Below, piece after piece: positions 12,765-22,275 of a DNA stretch of 64,000 nucleotides (position 1 is its first letter; every line of letters starts with the position of its first letter). Position numbers and translations under genes: made by a program. Location of the stretch: positions 65,805,553 to 65,869,552 of the forward strand of contig OV651815.1 of the NCBI GenBank assembly GCA_927349885.1, read 5' to 3'. The notes under the pieces are model-generated. The model was not told where the DNA came from. It saw only the letters and a list, made by a program, of their open reading frames with translations, and did not search any database. Source of the stretch: Psylliodes chrysocephalus (taxonomy: Eukaryota > Arthropoda > Insecta > Coleoptera > Chrysomelidae).

Positions 12765-13244
12765 ATATGACGAAAGCACCAATACCCACAAAAACGTAAT
12801 GTTTGTAACGTGATACTTGTTATTTTATCTATTTGTTATAGTTTTTTAAGCTCAATTAATTTTGGGAGTAGGTCAGGTTATTAAATAACTCGTATTACCT
12901 TGAAAAAGAAGTTGGGCACCACTATATTTAAAACTTATTATACTTGACTATAGATTAGTGATAAAAATATCGAAAATCACTAACCATTAAGATATTATAT
13001 TTATTTAAACCAAGTTTTAGATAAGGCAGTAACAAATTCTAATTCACAGAGATTTACTTAATTCAAATTTAGATGATTTATTGAAAAAATAAAAACTTAT
13101 CTGATATAACAGGAGGTAAGTTATATTAGGGTGATTTGTATGGAATTCTAGGCCTTCTTCAAAGGGGTTCTTATTCTGGACTCGAACGATCTTCTATAGG
13201 TGAACCAAACCTCGGTCTTCGGATACCACCAAACTCTTAGGTAT

Positions 13245-13436
13245 AAATCTTCATAAACTTCTTGATATAAATTGTTTAGGTACAAATCTCCAGGAACTGT
13301 TTTAGATATAACTTGAAATAAACTTCTTGATATAACTCGAAACAAACTTCTTAGATACAACTCGAACTAAACCTCTTGATATAACTTGAAATAAACTTGT
13401 TAGATACAACTCGAACTAAACCGTCTAGATATAGCC
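13245..13436. repeat. Minisatellite, ~27-31 bp unit
   Basis: About seven imperfect units of the type AACTTCTTGATATAACTCG plus AAATAA follow one another, with alternating TTGATATAACT and TTAGATACAACTCG variants. The minus-strand frame across it (YLRSLFRVISRSLFQVISK) is a repeat artefact. Confidence 0.75.
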
Positions 13437-13979
13437 AGGCTAAAAGGAAAAGGTAAAAAGATAAAATGCCTTTAACTAATAATTGAACAATTTAAACTAT
13501 TAAGTGAATAATTTCATAGAGACCAAAATTAATATTAAAAGGAAAAGTCTTATTTAACATATTTAAAAATAGTCAAGCATAATATCTCATTCCAAACAAA
13601 ATAATATATAAAATTATATAAAACGTGTTATCGATTGTGTTATTCATGTGTTGAGGTTATGTACAATATTTGACATTTTAATTAAGAAATCTTTGTACAA
13701 AATACATATTTTCAACAATATATCTGTATTAAAGCTTACCTTATAAAATCAGACGGCCAATAAGAATATTAAAAGACAATTAGTACATCGGATGTCCAAG
13801 ATAATTTAAAATTTAAATCAACTTGATTCGTTGACAGATATAAATCGAATGAATTAGGAACTTTTGACGCAAGGCATAAACGACAAATGACATTTGAGTA
13901 AAGATGTTTGTGTCAAAATAACGAAAACGGTTCCAACCGTTACATGTTTCATGTCACGTTGCTAAGATATGAGGTCTAG

Positions 13980-14339
13980 CAGGGACAGACGTTGGAAAGG
14001 CTTCTGGTAGGTAGAGAGGGGATAGACGTCAAACCATGTCGGACGACTTCGAAAATTTCGCGGTTTCAGTTTCGTTTCAAAGAATAAGTACTTTTAAATT
14101 GTTACTGGCGGAACCGGACAATAGCATGTATTTATTGACTAGAAATAATTATTAAACAAGCATTATAATATCCTTAATCATAATTCTACAAAAATTCAAC
14201 AGTTATTTGTTATTAACATATATAAAATAATTTTGTACGTCAATGTTTTGCGTCCACTTCGGTTACCACCGCCGCAAAACTGTCAATTTCTGTGTGCGAA
14301 GCGGGAGAACTGCGAAAAGCCTTTCCACCTTCTGTCCCT
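13980..14339. mobile_element. Inverted-repeat MITE (~360 bp)
   Basis: AGGGACAGACGTTGGAAAGG at 13981 and its inverted counterpart (complement AGGGACAGAAGGTGGAAAGG) ending at 14339 give ~25-bp terminal inverted repeats. No coding capacity and no clear target duplication. It lies inside the hAT element. Confidence 0.6.
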
Positions 14340-14892
14340 AATATTTCTCGTAAAATCCGCGTTCGTCTGACTCTGTTCTCTGCTTCTTTTTATTATTCCA
14401 GGATTTCAGGAATAATTGAGTGAAAAAAACGGGCGACGAGAAAGTGTTGCAATATAAAATATATGTTTTTTATGAACGTTTACTTAATCGTCTGCTTAAT
14501 AACATTTCCTTTTTAAAATATAATAATATCTATAGTTAATGAGTTTGTAACTTTGTACCTAATTCGATATTTTTCGCAATTATTGACAAAATATCGAGTT
14601 TGTGTACAAAGTCACAAATTTTCTTTGCTAACAGTTTTTTGATGTTACCGAATTGAAATTGAAATTGAAATTAAAAAAAATCGCCCTTACTAGTAAATTT
14701 ACTAGAAATTATTAGAATTGTTGCTAGGGAAGAGCCGTGATTGTCGGAGTACAAAAATGTCACTTTTAGGAATCAACAGGTCGACGTGGTAAAGAAAACA
14801 ATAGGCAATGCAAGAGTTGCAAAAACTGCTCACTGTGCTGCTATTCCATCATGTGTAAATATAAAATGTAATAAGAGGCTTATCCAAAGTTG

Positions 14893-15241
14893 TCATTAGT
14901 ATATAAACATTTGCTGACAATTCCAATTTCAGAAGTACCCTGCGAGAGAAGTTTTTCCAAACTAAAGTACTTGAAAATCAGACTAAGGAGTATCCTCAGT
15001 CAAAACCGTCGACATATTAAATACAATAGAAAATGACTACGTCATTGACCGTTTGTGGAAGAACCAATATTTTAATTTTAAAGAAACTGCTTCTTTGACT
15101 GCAAAACTTTATAGCGTTTTCCATTATTGCTTAGTGCGACCTGAGTGTATTCCTATTTTCTTCTTTTCCATATCGATAAACAAGGACACAAAAATACTCA
15201 GAGCGTATTTCCAGTGCCAATGGAAAACGCCATTAGATTAA
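14893..15241 (+). pseudogene. hAT transposase C-terminal (dimerisation) remnant
   Basis: The frame from 14893 reads LVYKHLLTIPISEVPCERSF followed by SKLKYLKIRLRSILSQNR, matching the hAT C-terminal dimerisation region (family pattern ...S..AERSFSKLKLIKT.LRS.M...R). After a frameshift near 15015 the next frame gives ILNTIENDYVIDRLW, the usual continuation, and runs to 15241. The catalytic N-terminal and central domains are missing. It belongs to the 10552-15508 element and appears non-functional. Confidence 0.75.
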
Positions 15242-15508
15242 GAGTTCCTTTTTTTATTTATGGCATATTTGTGTTAGCAAAATTAACAGGTCCTGTTTAT
15301 TCCTGTTTATATGCAATAATAATTATTGTAGGTTATTTTTTTACCTTTGAGTTTTTTATGTAAAAAATGGAGTTTGTTTGCAAAAGAGTTTGTGGTTAAT
15401 TTATTAATAAAAAATATAAATAAATGCTTTTTCATTTTTTTGCTGGATTAGGGTGGCGATGTTTTAATTGACCTCCCGCGCCGGTCTAAGAGGTCCCATC
15501 CGCTCCTG

Positions 15509-15939
15509 AAACTTACCCAAGAATGAAGCAGATATTTTAGGTTTATGATTAAAACAGTGGAATTTGCTTGAAGATGATGTGAAAGTAACTGATCATAGAG
15601 AGCGCCATACAAATTTTTCATGTTTTTTCACCAGAAGCCGGAATTTGTTACTGTAATAGCGTGACTGATTTATTCAAGGAAATCGGAATACCATGCATAC
15701 CTTCTGACTGGCGACTTTTTATCGAGAGCTCTTTAAGAAGCTTAAAAGCAGTTCTTCACAACGGGAACCAAATCCCTAGTCTTCCCGTAGCACATTCTAT
15801 AATGCTTAAGGAGAGTGAATGTAATACTGAAAAATATTTTTTTTTTAAACACTCTGCTCAGGATAAAGATTGGCATTTGGTAAAGTACAATGTTGTTAGA
15901 TGCATTTTGTTATCAGATGACGGTCGACATTTGCAGTAG
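15509..15939 (+). pseudogene. Uncharacterised arthropod gene family copy, 3' part
   Basis: This resumes the reading interrupted at 10551. After the duplicated AAACTTAC, fragments read NEADILGL, QWNLLEDDVKVTDHRERH, then 15661-15939 with IGIPCIPSDWRLFIESSLRS, LKAVLHNGNQIPSLPVAHS and a diverged end. The DWRLFI-(D/E)-SS-SLKAVL-HNGN-IP pattern is what I remember of the multi-copy uncharacterised family. Function unknown. Stops at several points show decay, and similarity fades after ~15940. Confidence 0.6.
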
Positions 15940-16616
15940 GCTCTCTTACTATAACGAATACAATGTGACAACCGCCTATATTCAAACAGCAGTCTTCTGC
16001 GCATCCTGAATTTGTATCCCTGGAGTGGATGTTATTTTGGAACATCCAGTTGGTCCGAGTGAGCTAACTGATTCTTTAGCTATATTTTGATTGTTATTTT
16101 ATGGACTTTATAAAACATATATAGGGTAATATCTTAGTCCTACTAACAGTCGTGTTTTGTTGATAAATAAATTTTTCTCTTAAGACAGTTAAATCGTTGT
16201 ATGTAGGTACCTACATTACGGAAAAATTACAGACGGAAAAGAAAAAAATGTTTTATCGAGGAAATAAAAAATAATTGGCCGGGGCACTTAGCGGCGCTTG
16301 TAAAAAGGGCAAAAATAAAATCGGCTAGGGAGAGGAAAAATAAATGAATAACAACTACAGGAAAATTTAAGTAGTATTTCATGAATGCGTTCATAAACGG
16401 CCTCACCGTGATGATGGTGTGTTTCTCAAGCTTTGATCTCGAAACACACTTAGCGCCCGCTGCGACGAACTTGGGGGGCGCGCCGGGGTAGTTGTCAGTG
16501 GCGATTCGTCAGAAATATATTACATTTTTTTTTCTTTAATTTTGGATACTATACTGTTATCTGCCATTTGGCGTAAACCATAGACGTGCGGTTGCCACGC
16601 AAACTCAAAATACATT
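15940..16616. other. No gene recognised
   Basis: A mixed stretch with a CG-rich patch at 16430-16510 (GGGGGGCGCGCCGGGG at 16473-16488). No frame or terminal repeat could be assigned. Confidence 0.35.
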
Positions 16617-16856
16617 CGAGAGAAGCTAAATTGTTGGTTCCCACCTTATCGAAACTGAGGTCTGTAGGGGTAAACTCATAGCGTAAAAAAACGAAAAATG
16701 ATTGGATTTGGAACGAAAGACCGAAAATCGATAGTAGTATAGAGACGTTGAATTTTTAGGTGGGTGAAGCATTGCTATTACTTAGGTTAAACCATGAGTT
16801 TACCCTTGGTGGCATCAATCTCGATGAGGTGGGAACCACCAATTTAGCGTCTCTTG
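16617..16856. mobile_element. Inverted-repeat MITE (240 bp)
   Basis: Left arm GAGAGAAGCTAAATTGTTGG...TTCCCACCTTATCGA and right arm (read as complement) GAGACGCTAAATTGGTGG...TTCCCACCTCATCGA match over ~65 bp, including GGGTAAACTCAT nearer the centre. Non-coding. No convincing target duplication. Confidence 0.75.
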
Positions 16857-17518
16857 AAATAATATGTTTAAATAAAAGTTGTTAATTTGATAGATAGATC
16901 ACGTTTATATAAAAATTTCCTTGTGCTCGTGCTCGTACAATCATGACATGCTATATACGGCTCTTGCACATTAGAATTGTTATTCTAATTATGCTTTGCA
17001 GTCAACAAGTTAAGCCTCTTCATTTAAGAATATGTGATCAATTTATTCATGTCCACATAAAAATATTTTCCTATTTATACGTTAACCCTGTCCTTATAAA
17101 AACATTTGATACCTTTTTCAATTAAGTCTCCCATATCAAAATATTTAGTTCCTTTAGAACTTAAGCTTACCCATACAAAAATAGGTTGGACCTTTTAAAC
17201 CCTTAAGTCTATACAAGTAAAATATTTGTCCCTTTAACCCTTAAGCTCGCCTATATAAATATATTTAAGATATTTTACCCCTTAAGCCTATCCATATACA
17301 AATATTAGGGAAAGTTGCCTTTTTAATCCTAATATTAATTTCAAATACGAGTTATATTCTGGTGTTTCATTAAAGATAGTACACAAAAGCATTGCTACTT
17401 TCCATATTATATTATTTGCGTAAGATTCACATTTATTTCATATTAAAACTATTATTTTCACTATCGTACTTTAACTTACAATAAATAGGTAATTACTGTA
17501 TTTAAAATTATACAAATA
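16857..17518. repeat. Loose direct repeats in AT-rich DNA
   Basis: At 17060-17320 there are about four irregular repeats of the type CCTTTAACCCTTAAGCCTATCCATATAAAA (for example near 17115, 17180, 17235 and 17270), about 60-70 bp apart. Otherwise nothing is recognised. Confidence 0.45.
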
Positions 17519-17720
17519 ATAGTAGTTTGTGCAACAATATTGGACATGGACAATCCACTCAAGTTGTACAGTATATTTTTTCTACGGCCTACTACCAAAA
17601 ATCTACAAATTTAAAAAAATATTTTAGTTTAATAAGGCAAAAAACTAATTTTAAAATTATTTATGACTTTTACTAATTTATAAAATAAATTAAACACAAA
17701 AAAAGATTTAATTTTATTAG

Positions 17721-17791
17721 TCCCTAGCCGATATTTGAACTCCAGTCTCTCGCGTGGAAGACAGACGCCGTCTCTTCAACTCCACCGCGAG
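17721..17791 (-). other. tRNA-like block in left foldback arm
   Basis: On the minus strand TGGAGTTGAAGAGACGG resembles a pol III box A region, followed by CGTCTGTCTTCCACGCG and GAGTTCAAAT, a box-B-like stretch. Anticodon-stem pairing is poor, so this is a tRNA-derived module or chance likeness, not a working tRNA. Confidence 0.3.
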
Positions 17792-18610
17792 ATTTATGAT
17801 GTTTGTTCTAATACTTGTAATTAAATTAGTTTAATATAGTTTAATTAAAATTTTAAATTTATTTCAAACTGTGGACGACACAAAAATAGAAATGCTATTA
17901 TTTATCGATTCTACACAAAAATAAATTATTTAAATTTATATTAGTCTCAACAACTAAAAAATGTACTTACAATTAGTGTGACAGAATTGTCACTTATTAA
18001 AATTTTTAAAAATAATAGTAGTTGGGTGACCAAAATATGAACTGTAATTGGTGGATTTCATTTTTTTACAGTGTTTTCACTACCTAGAATGGATATGAAA
18101 TATATTCGTTCAGTTGATCGCAATAGCATACTTTATTAGGTATTAATTAGGTAGGTATTAATTGATATGTTTTTGAGATTTTATCAAAATTTTATCACAG
18201 GGTTTTATATTAATTTTTTCTACACCCACATGGATATTAGCTTATCTACGCACAGACTACAAAACGAAAAAGTATGCTACTGCGTTCAACCAGACGAATT
18301 TACTTCATATTCATTCTAGGTAGTGGGAACACTGCAAAAAAATAAAATCCACCTATCACAGTTCATATTTTGGACTCCCAACTACTATTATTTTTAAAAT
18401 TTTAAATAAGTGACAATTCAGTCAAACTAATTGTCAGTATTTTTTTTTAGTTATTGAGATTAAATAAACATTAAAATGAGTTATTTTTGTGTAGAATCGA
18501 TAAATAATAGCATTTTTATTTTTATTTGGTCTACATTTAAAAAAAAATAAATTTTAATCACACTGTATGAAACTAATTTAATAATGAGTATTAAAACTAA
18601 AATCCTAAAA

Positions 18611-18682
18611 GTGACGGTGAAGGCGAGGACGGAGCGTCTGGCTTCCACGCTAAAAGCCCGGATTCGATTCTGGACTGTGGAC
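18611..18682 (+). other. tRNA-like block in right foldback arm
   Basis: The inverted counterpart of 17721-17791. It has GCGTCTGGCTTCCACGC and GGATTCGATTC (18660-18670), the latter close to the box B consensus. The box B looks better here than in the left arm. No full cloverleaf was found. Confidence 0.35.
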
Positions 18683-19251
18683 TAATTAAATACAATCTTT
18701 TTTTTTCATGTTTATTTTATTTTAAAAATTAGTAAAATTTCTAAATTATTTAAAAATTAGGTATTTTGTCCTAATAACCTAAAATATTTTTTAAATTTGT
18801 AGATTTTTCGTTAGTGTGTCGTAGAAAAAATATACTATCAACTCGACAGACTCACTCACACAGATGATTGAGTACTCCCCTACGGCGTCGTGCTCAAACT
18901 TCGTCTTCGTATGATATGGCCATCATATCCACTCTTGTTGCACAAACTACTATTTTAGGCGACTGTTATAAAAAATGACATTTTAGAGATTTATTAACAT
19001 CCCTAAAGTGTCACTTTTTTGGCCGCATTTACTTTACGGCCGCTATTTGTAAACACAGGTTTATCATACTTACATCGTTAGTAATTCTATAAATTTTATT
19101 ATTTAAGGAGGTCCTTTCGCCACCCCTTTCGCCACCAATGTTAAATAAAAAATATTAAAATACCCAAAAGAGTTTGACAGCTGTGTGCACGTAGTTTAGA
19201 TTCAAAAGGAAAGACTTGTATTTCGTGCAAAACTTTTTAATTATTAAATGC

Positions 19252-19290
19252 AAAGCGCTTTCGGCTTATTTGCCATCATCAGTGCTTATC
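19252..19290 (-). ncRNA. Hammerhead-like ribozyme core (copy A, left arm)
   Basis: On the minus strand CTGATGA (19276-19282), a GGC-AAATAA-GCC helix II, then GAAA (19259-19262), GCGC and TTTGC. The order matches a type I hammerhead with a minimal, self-complementary helix III, as described for Penelope-like elements. One extra U sits between CUGAUGA and helix II. Confidence 0.5.
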
Positions 19291-19714
19291 TACAAAAATT
19301 GTGGATGTAAACTTACAATTTAAAAAATATATTATAAAATCTGAATAAGACTTTTAAGTCAAAAGTTAAAATTGTATATATACGATTGTTTAAACAAATG
19401 AACAATTACAAGAAACAAACAAAGTGACAAAAACTATTGGGAATAGTGAGTGTGGGATAAGCCCTTACAAATCAAATCTGATCTCCAGAAGCAAGTTAGC
19501 TTGTGTGGGATTAAGGAATTATGCCACCTTCACTATTCACAAAATTGAAAACAAGTTACCAAATTAGTTAAAATTTAAAGAAATTTACAAATAGAGGGTG
19601 ACTGTGGAAGATATATTGAAATTTGAATCTAGAATTCTAGATTAACTTTTGACTTAAAAGTCTTATTCAGATTTATAATATATTTTTTAAATTGTAAGTT
19701 TACATCCACAATTT

Positions 19715-19765
19715 TTGTAGATAAGCACTGATGATGGCAAATAAGCCGAAAGCGCTTTGCATTTA
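19715..19765 (+). ncRNA. Hammerhead-like ribozyme core (copy A, right arm)
   Basis: CTGATGA 19728-19734, helix II GGC/GCC with loop AAATAA, GAAA 19748-19751, palindromic GCGC, then UU and UGC. The UGC after the predicted cleavage point (between 19757 and 19758) pairs with GCA just before CUGAUGA, giving the start of helix I. The extra U before helix II is a deviation from the consensus. Confidence 0.5.
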
Positions 19766-20544
19766 ATAATTAAAAATTTTTGCACGAAATACAAGTCTTT
19801 CCTTTTAAAAAATATTAGATTATGACTAAAATTTATTTTTTTTTTTCTAATAGTTGAAGTCCTTATTTATCTAATGTTGAACTTTTAACTATACCTTACC
19901 GTGCAAATTTTTGAGATTTTTTTTTAAAAATGTGAGTATTTGTACAGTGTCTTACGAGAAAATAAGACCTCAACAACAATTCTCGAATTATATTATTATT
20001 TATTGATTAGATGGAATAGAAAAAAACTAAAAATAGGGTTTTTGAAATATTTAGGTTTTGTTTTTTACAATAAAATATATAGGTTTCCTTGGAATTTATT
20101 GAGAAATTAATATTAAAAAAAAATTGAAGTAACCTAGTTGAACATTTTTTGTGATTTTTTAATATTAATTTCTCAATAAATTCCACGGTAACCTATATAT
20201 TTTATTGTAAAAAACAAAACCTAAATATTTCAAAAACGTTATTTTTAGTTTTTTTCTACTCCATCTGATCAATAAATAATAGTAAAATTAATTATAAATC
20301 GAAAATTGTTGTTGAAGTCTAACTTTCTCGTAAGACACTGTACAAACACACATTAAAAAAAAAAAAAATTCTCAAAAATTTGCACGGTAAGGTATAGTTA
20401 AAAGTTCACTATTAGATAAATAAGGACTTCTACTATTAGAAATAAATTAATTTTAGTCATAATCTAATATTTTTTATTTAACATTGGTGGCGAAAGGATC
20501 TCCGTAAGAGGAGTGTTTATTTGGCTTTAGAGCGGAGCACGCCA

Positions 20545-20822
20545 GGGGTTTATAATTTAAACATTTATTTTTGACTATTTCTGACAGCAAAAGATATGTA
20601 CGTGTAAGTAAAGGTTAAATCTGTGCTCCTGCACTTTTTCAAAACTTTATAAAAAAAAAAAAATAAAAAACTCGACTTTTTTACCCAATTTCTCAATTTT
20701 TTTAGAAAAAATTAAATTGAATTTTGAAAAAGTGGTTCCAGAGGAGCATAGATTTAACCTTTACCTACACGTACATATTTTTTTCTTTTAAAAATATTCA
20801 AAAATAAACTTTAAAACTGGGG
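20545..20822. mobile_element. Palindromic MITE
   Basis: GTACGTGTAAGTAAAGGTTA and AAATCTGTGCTCCTGCACTT (20597-20637) recur inverted at 20720-20785 (complement GTACGTGTAGGTAAAGGTTA). The outer parts ATTTATTTTTGA also match. A poly(A)-rich spacer separates the arms. Non-coding. Confidence 0.65.
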
Positions 20823-21045
20823 TACTATGAAACCTTTACATTGCAAGATTTTTCATCTGGAAAGTGGCGCCTCTGTTAGATTTTAAAAAAATTATATTTG
20901 TGAATGAAAACAATTTATAATATATTTTACTGATGTTTTACGAGGTAAAAATAAATTTTACGTAATGTTACACCTTATTATTTTAGGTAAATCATTTCTG
21001 TAATACTAAGATCGATATATCATATTAAGGGTTTCATAGTACACC
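20819..21045. mobile_element. Short MITE with GGTACTATGAAACC ends
   Basis: GGGGTACTATGAAACCTTTA at 20819 and the inverted copy ending at 21045 (complement GGTGTACTATGAAACCCTTA) form 20-bp inverted repeats around ~185 bp of AT-rich sequence. No target duplication is evident. Confidence 0.6.
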
Positions 21046-21689
21046 AATTTTACGGATTATTTTTTATTTTTTCTACAAGAAATATTATGTAAAATAGGTA
21101 AAGGCTCAACCCGTACCCCTCTGGAGACACTTTTTAAAAATTTACAAATAAAAATGCTAGAAGGGAACTATAAATATTTAATTTTTACCTACAAGAGCAT
21201 TTATTTTTCTTACAATAAAAACGTTAAAAGCTTTTTCGTCTAGATGGTGACACCAACAAAATGTATATCCTTTTCTACTATTTACAAGTAATTTGAATTT
21301 ATTTTATTTTATGCCTGTACACTTTGTTATTTTTTACTACCGTATTAATTTTATAATTTATTTATTAAAAAAATATATTCGAAATTAAAAGGTATTCAGT
21401 GAGATGTGAATTATAAATTAACTTTTATATTGCACGGGAATTTTTTTTTTAATGAATACATCTTCGAGTTAAGAATAATTAATTCCAGCATGTTAACAAC
21501 TCTTTAATCTGTGAAAGTAATGTATATTTTTTCGAACTAAGTAAGTAAATAATTTTTCTTGTTTTCGCGCGTGGCTTTGATCTGTCGAATTCTTTGATAC
21601 GCGTTGCAAAAGAAGATTTTCTAAAAAATTTGCCAATATCTATGGATGAGAAAAAAAACGAATTTGAAACAATATCAAGCTAATTGTGC
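21046..21689. other. AT-rich stretch, nothing recognised
   Basis: Homopolymer-rich DNA with no assignable frame or repeat. From ~21560 it may already include decayed upstream parts of the YqaJ-like pseudogene. Confidence 0.35.
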
Positions 21690-22275
21690 ATTGTGGCACA
21701 ATGAAAGACGAAAACGTGTCACTACCTCAAAATAAAAGATCTCATAAAATCTTTTATTTTTTGCTAAAGCCACTCAATATGACATAGACAATAAATCCAG
21801 GGCAAAATAAGATTTGGAAATTTTTTTGCAAGAAAAACTTTTTAAATGTTGACTTTTTTTTGATTCCGAATTTGGTTATGTTGCTGCCAGTCCGGATGGA
21901 ATTTAAAACAAAAAACAAAACTCTACGATAGAGTTAAAATGTCCATATGGAACTAGAGTGCTGACTGTAGAAGAAGGAATATGCAGTAGAGAAATAACTT
22001 TTTGAGAAAAGGACAATATCATTAAGGAGAACCGCAATTGGTATTTTCAAATTCAGGGCTAACTACACATTATACAAATGAATTTTTGCATTTTGTGCGT
22101 TTGGACTCCTCGAGGAATAAAAGTGGAGAAAATTCCTCATAATGATAGCTTCTGGCAAGAAAAGATGCAAAATAAAATTAAAATTTTTTATATGCAATAT
22201 TCTTTACCAAAACTAGAAGTCAGAAGAGCTATTACAGACATGGAAGTACGGGACAGAATACCAAATAAATGGTAA
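21690..22275 (+). pseudogene. YqaJ-type nuclease-domain pseudogene
   Basis: Pieces in order: ANCALWHNERRKRVTTSK (~21665-21730); after decay, FFDSEFGYVAASPDGI (~21858-21905), STIELKCPYGTRVLTVEEG (~21930-21975), then NWYFQIQG, and 22078-22275 with FCVWTPRGIKVEKI and DSFWQEK...FYMQYSLPKLEVRR. The ASPDG / (I/L)E-x-KCP / YFQIQG / VWT order is that of the lambda-exonuclease-like YqaJ fold, where the Asp of PDG and the Glu and Lys of E-x-K are catalytic. Such genes are multi-copy in arthropods. Stops and a frameshift show it is dead. No partner gene is nearby. Confidence 0.65.

Larger units (their letters stand above)
10552..15508 (+). mobile_element. hAT transposon with 8-bp TSD, non-autonomous, containing nested elements
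   Basis: The left end CAGGGGCGGATGGG and the inverted right end (complement CAGGAGCGGATGGG) form typical hAT terminal inverted repeats. AAACTTAC flanks both sides. Sub-terminal repeats with GCACCGACAG/CCGGTCCTA cores (10595-10700) probably bind transposase. Only a C-terminal transposase remnant is seen (14893-15241). The element holds a 1.96-kb CCCAGC-terminated element, a 30-bp minisatellite and a 360-bp inverted-repeat element. Without the 1.96-kb insert it is about 3 kb. It splits the pseudogene 9695-15939, so it is younger than that sequence. Confidence 0.85.
17519..18952. mobile_element. Foldback element with ~650-bp arms
   Basis: The ends ATAGTAGTTTGTGCAACAA (left) and its complement (right) start two inverted arms. 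Matching blocks run inward: TACAGTATATTTTTTCTACG, AAAATCTACAAATTT, a tRNA-like block, then GTGACAGAATTGTCACTTAT and AATAGTAGTTGGGTGACC, down to a centre near 18190-18230. The arms differ by several indels. No ORF. A single arm of the same family lies at 58979-59236. Confidence 0.8.
19158..19805 (+). mobile_element. Hammerhead-bearing Penelope-like non-autonomous element, copy A
   Basis: The element is flanked by the exact 12-bp repeat TAAAAAATATTA (19146-19157 and 19806-19817). It begins with a unique ~45 bp containing TTGACAGCTGTGTGCAC, then two inverted ~180-bp arms starting AAAGGAAAGACTTGTATTTC, each with a hammerhead-like core. No protein is encoded. Hammerhead motifs within inverted terminal (pLTR-like) repeats and a staggered, non-transposase-like duplication suggest a Penelope-like retroelement derivative; the assignment is inference. 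The related larger copy is 49788-51761. Confidence 0.65.
19107..20503. mobile_element. Foldback element with GGAGRTCCTTTCGCCACC ends
   Basis: Left terminus GGAGGTCCTTTCGCCACC (with a 12-bp internal duplication CCTTTCGCCACC) and right terminus (complement GGAGATCCTTTCGCCACC) open two inverted arms. They stay alignable through CCAATGTTAAATAAAAAATA, GAAGTCCTTATTTAT, CCTTACCGTGCAAATTTTTG and AATTTATTGAGAAATTAATA to a centre near 20140. The left arm is interrupted by the hammerhead element at 19158-19805; without it the element is ~740 bp. Non-coding. Confidence 0.8.

Noticed and set aside
13148..13360. Minus-strand frame YLRSLFRVISRSLFQVISK
   Set aside because: It is the translation of the 30-bp minisatellite, not a protein.
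17721..17791. Functional tRNA gene
   Set aside because: Box-like motifs exist but no acceptor or anticodon stem forms; kept only as a tRNA-like module.
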